DNA from: Methylococcaceae bacterium NSM2-1
Lineage (GTDB): Bacteria; Pseudomonadota; Gammaproteobacteria; Methylococcales; Methylomonadaceae
Direction: 5' to 3'
Assembly (NCBI GenBank): GCA_002256705.1
Contig: NQJI01000109.1
Location: forward strand, 1 to 5,655
DNA length: 5,655 nt
The notes under the pieces were generated by a model. That model had not been told where the DNA came from. It searched no databases and saw only the letters and a list, made by a program, of their open reading frames with translations. Shown here one piece after another: positions 5,388-5,655 of the stretch. Position 1 is the stretch's first letter. Each line of letters starts with the position of its first letter. Made by a program: the position numbers and the translations under genes.

Positions 5388-5655
5388 TTACTTTTTATTA
5401 AAATAATAATAGCCGCCAAACTTTCCTTTCAGGGTCATACTTTTGTCGTCCTTTTCTACTACAGTAAACATGTCAAACCTGCTGCCACCTATAATCGCAA
5501 CTTTTAATTTACCGTCTTCTATTTCGTAAGGTACAGGTGGTTGGTCGTAATAAGTCCCTTCGCGAGGAATATGTAAGATCGTTACTTTGCCATCTTTAAA
5601 TACCCAGGTATCTTCCCGATCGATAGCTTGTTTATCGGTTAAAGAGTTTTTGGTA
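5388..5655 (-). CDS. C-terminal part of an unrecognised beta-rich protein, start outside window
   Basis: The frame enters from the right edge (first full codon at 5654) and runs 88 codons to a TAA at 5388-5390. There is no start codon at a plausible place, so the 5' end lies beyond the window. The residues read as real protein, with alternating strands and turns: TWVFKDGKVTILHI, then PVPYEIEDGKLKVAI, FTVVEKDDKSMTLKGKF and the end GGYYYFNKK. Repeated W.F.DGK and YEIEDGKL units recall small lipocalin-like periplasmic or lipoprotein domains, where such strands build a beta-barrel. That is an inference from pattern only; I do not recognise the family. Its stop lies 275 bases from the smbP terminator in convergent orientation, and no intrinsic terminator of its own is visible. 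Confidence 0.75.
   Translation of the reverse strand, partial: TKNSLTDKQAIDREDTWVFKDGKVTILHIPREGTYYDQPPVPYEIEDGKLKVAIIGGSRFDMFTVVEKDDKSMTLKGKFGGYYYFNKK

Noticed and set aside
5289..5507. 72-codon plus-strand ORF
   Set aside because: It has no Shine-Dalgarno and a hydrophobic, AT-driven composition, and it lies largely antisense to the better-supported minus-strand gene entering from the right edge.

Overview
The window (about 5.7 kb, moderately low GC) looks like chromosomal DNA of a free-living gammaproteobacterium or betaproteobacterium. The best guess is a relative of the methanotrophs (Methylococcales) or nitrifier-like lineages. This rests on an SmbP-type small metal-binding protein, first known from Nitrosomonas europaea, on a long (354-residue) MetA, and on a GuaD-type guanine deaminase. 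The genus cannot be fixed from this sequence alone. No tRNA, rRNA, CRISPR array, transposase or phage gene is visible.

Layout from left to right. (1) Positions 1-1396, plus strand: the 3' part of a membrane sensor diguanylate cyclase, with a periplasmic solute-binding lobe, one transmembrane helix, a PAS domain and a GGDEF domain. Its start lies outside the window. (2) Positions 1452-4164, minus strand: a tight four-gene cluster read from right to left. It encodes a 99-residue very acidic protein, a 281-residue P-loop ATPase, homoserine O-succinyltransferase (metA) and guanine deaminase (guaD). Gaps are 15, 19 and 0 bases, so it is probably one transcript. It converges on the cyclase gene across a 55-base gap that holds an inverted repeat. 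(3) Positions 4165-4718: a 554-base divergent intergenic region with no convincing gene. It carries a candidate operon promoter, two copies of an 8-base word 70 bases apart (one inside a perfect 15-base palindrome) and a nested 32-base dyad upstream of the next gene. (4) Positions 4719-5063, plus strand: smbP, a secreted helical metal-binding protein with its own Shine-Dalgarno and a strong intrinsic terminator. (5) Positions 5388-5655, minus strand: the C-terminal 88 residues of an unrecognised beta-rich protein that enters from the right edge. It is easy to miss because it has no start codon in the window.

Functionally the window joins unrelated themes: c-di-GMP signalling, methionine biosynthesis, purine salvage and periplasmic metal binding. 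The minus-strand cluster pairs metA and guaD with two conserved but functionally undefined proteins. I see no clearly new defence or mobile system. The best leads are the uncharacterised ATPase and acidic protein pair, the internal duplication and histidine layout of the SmbP protein, and the dyad elements between the operon and smbP.
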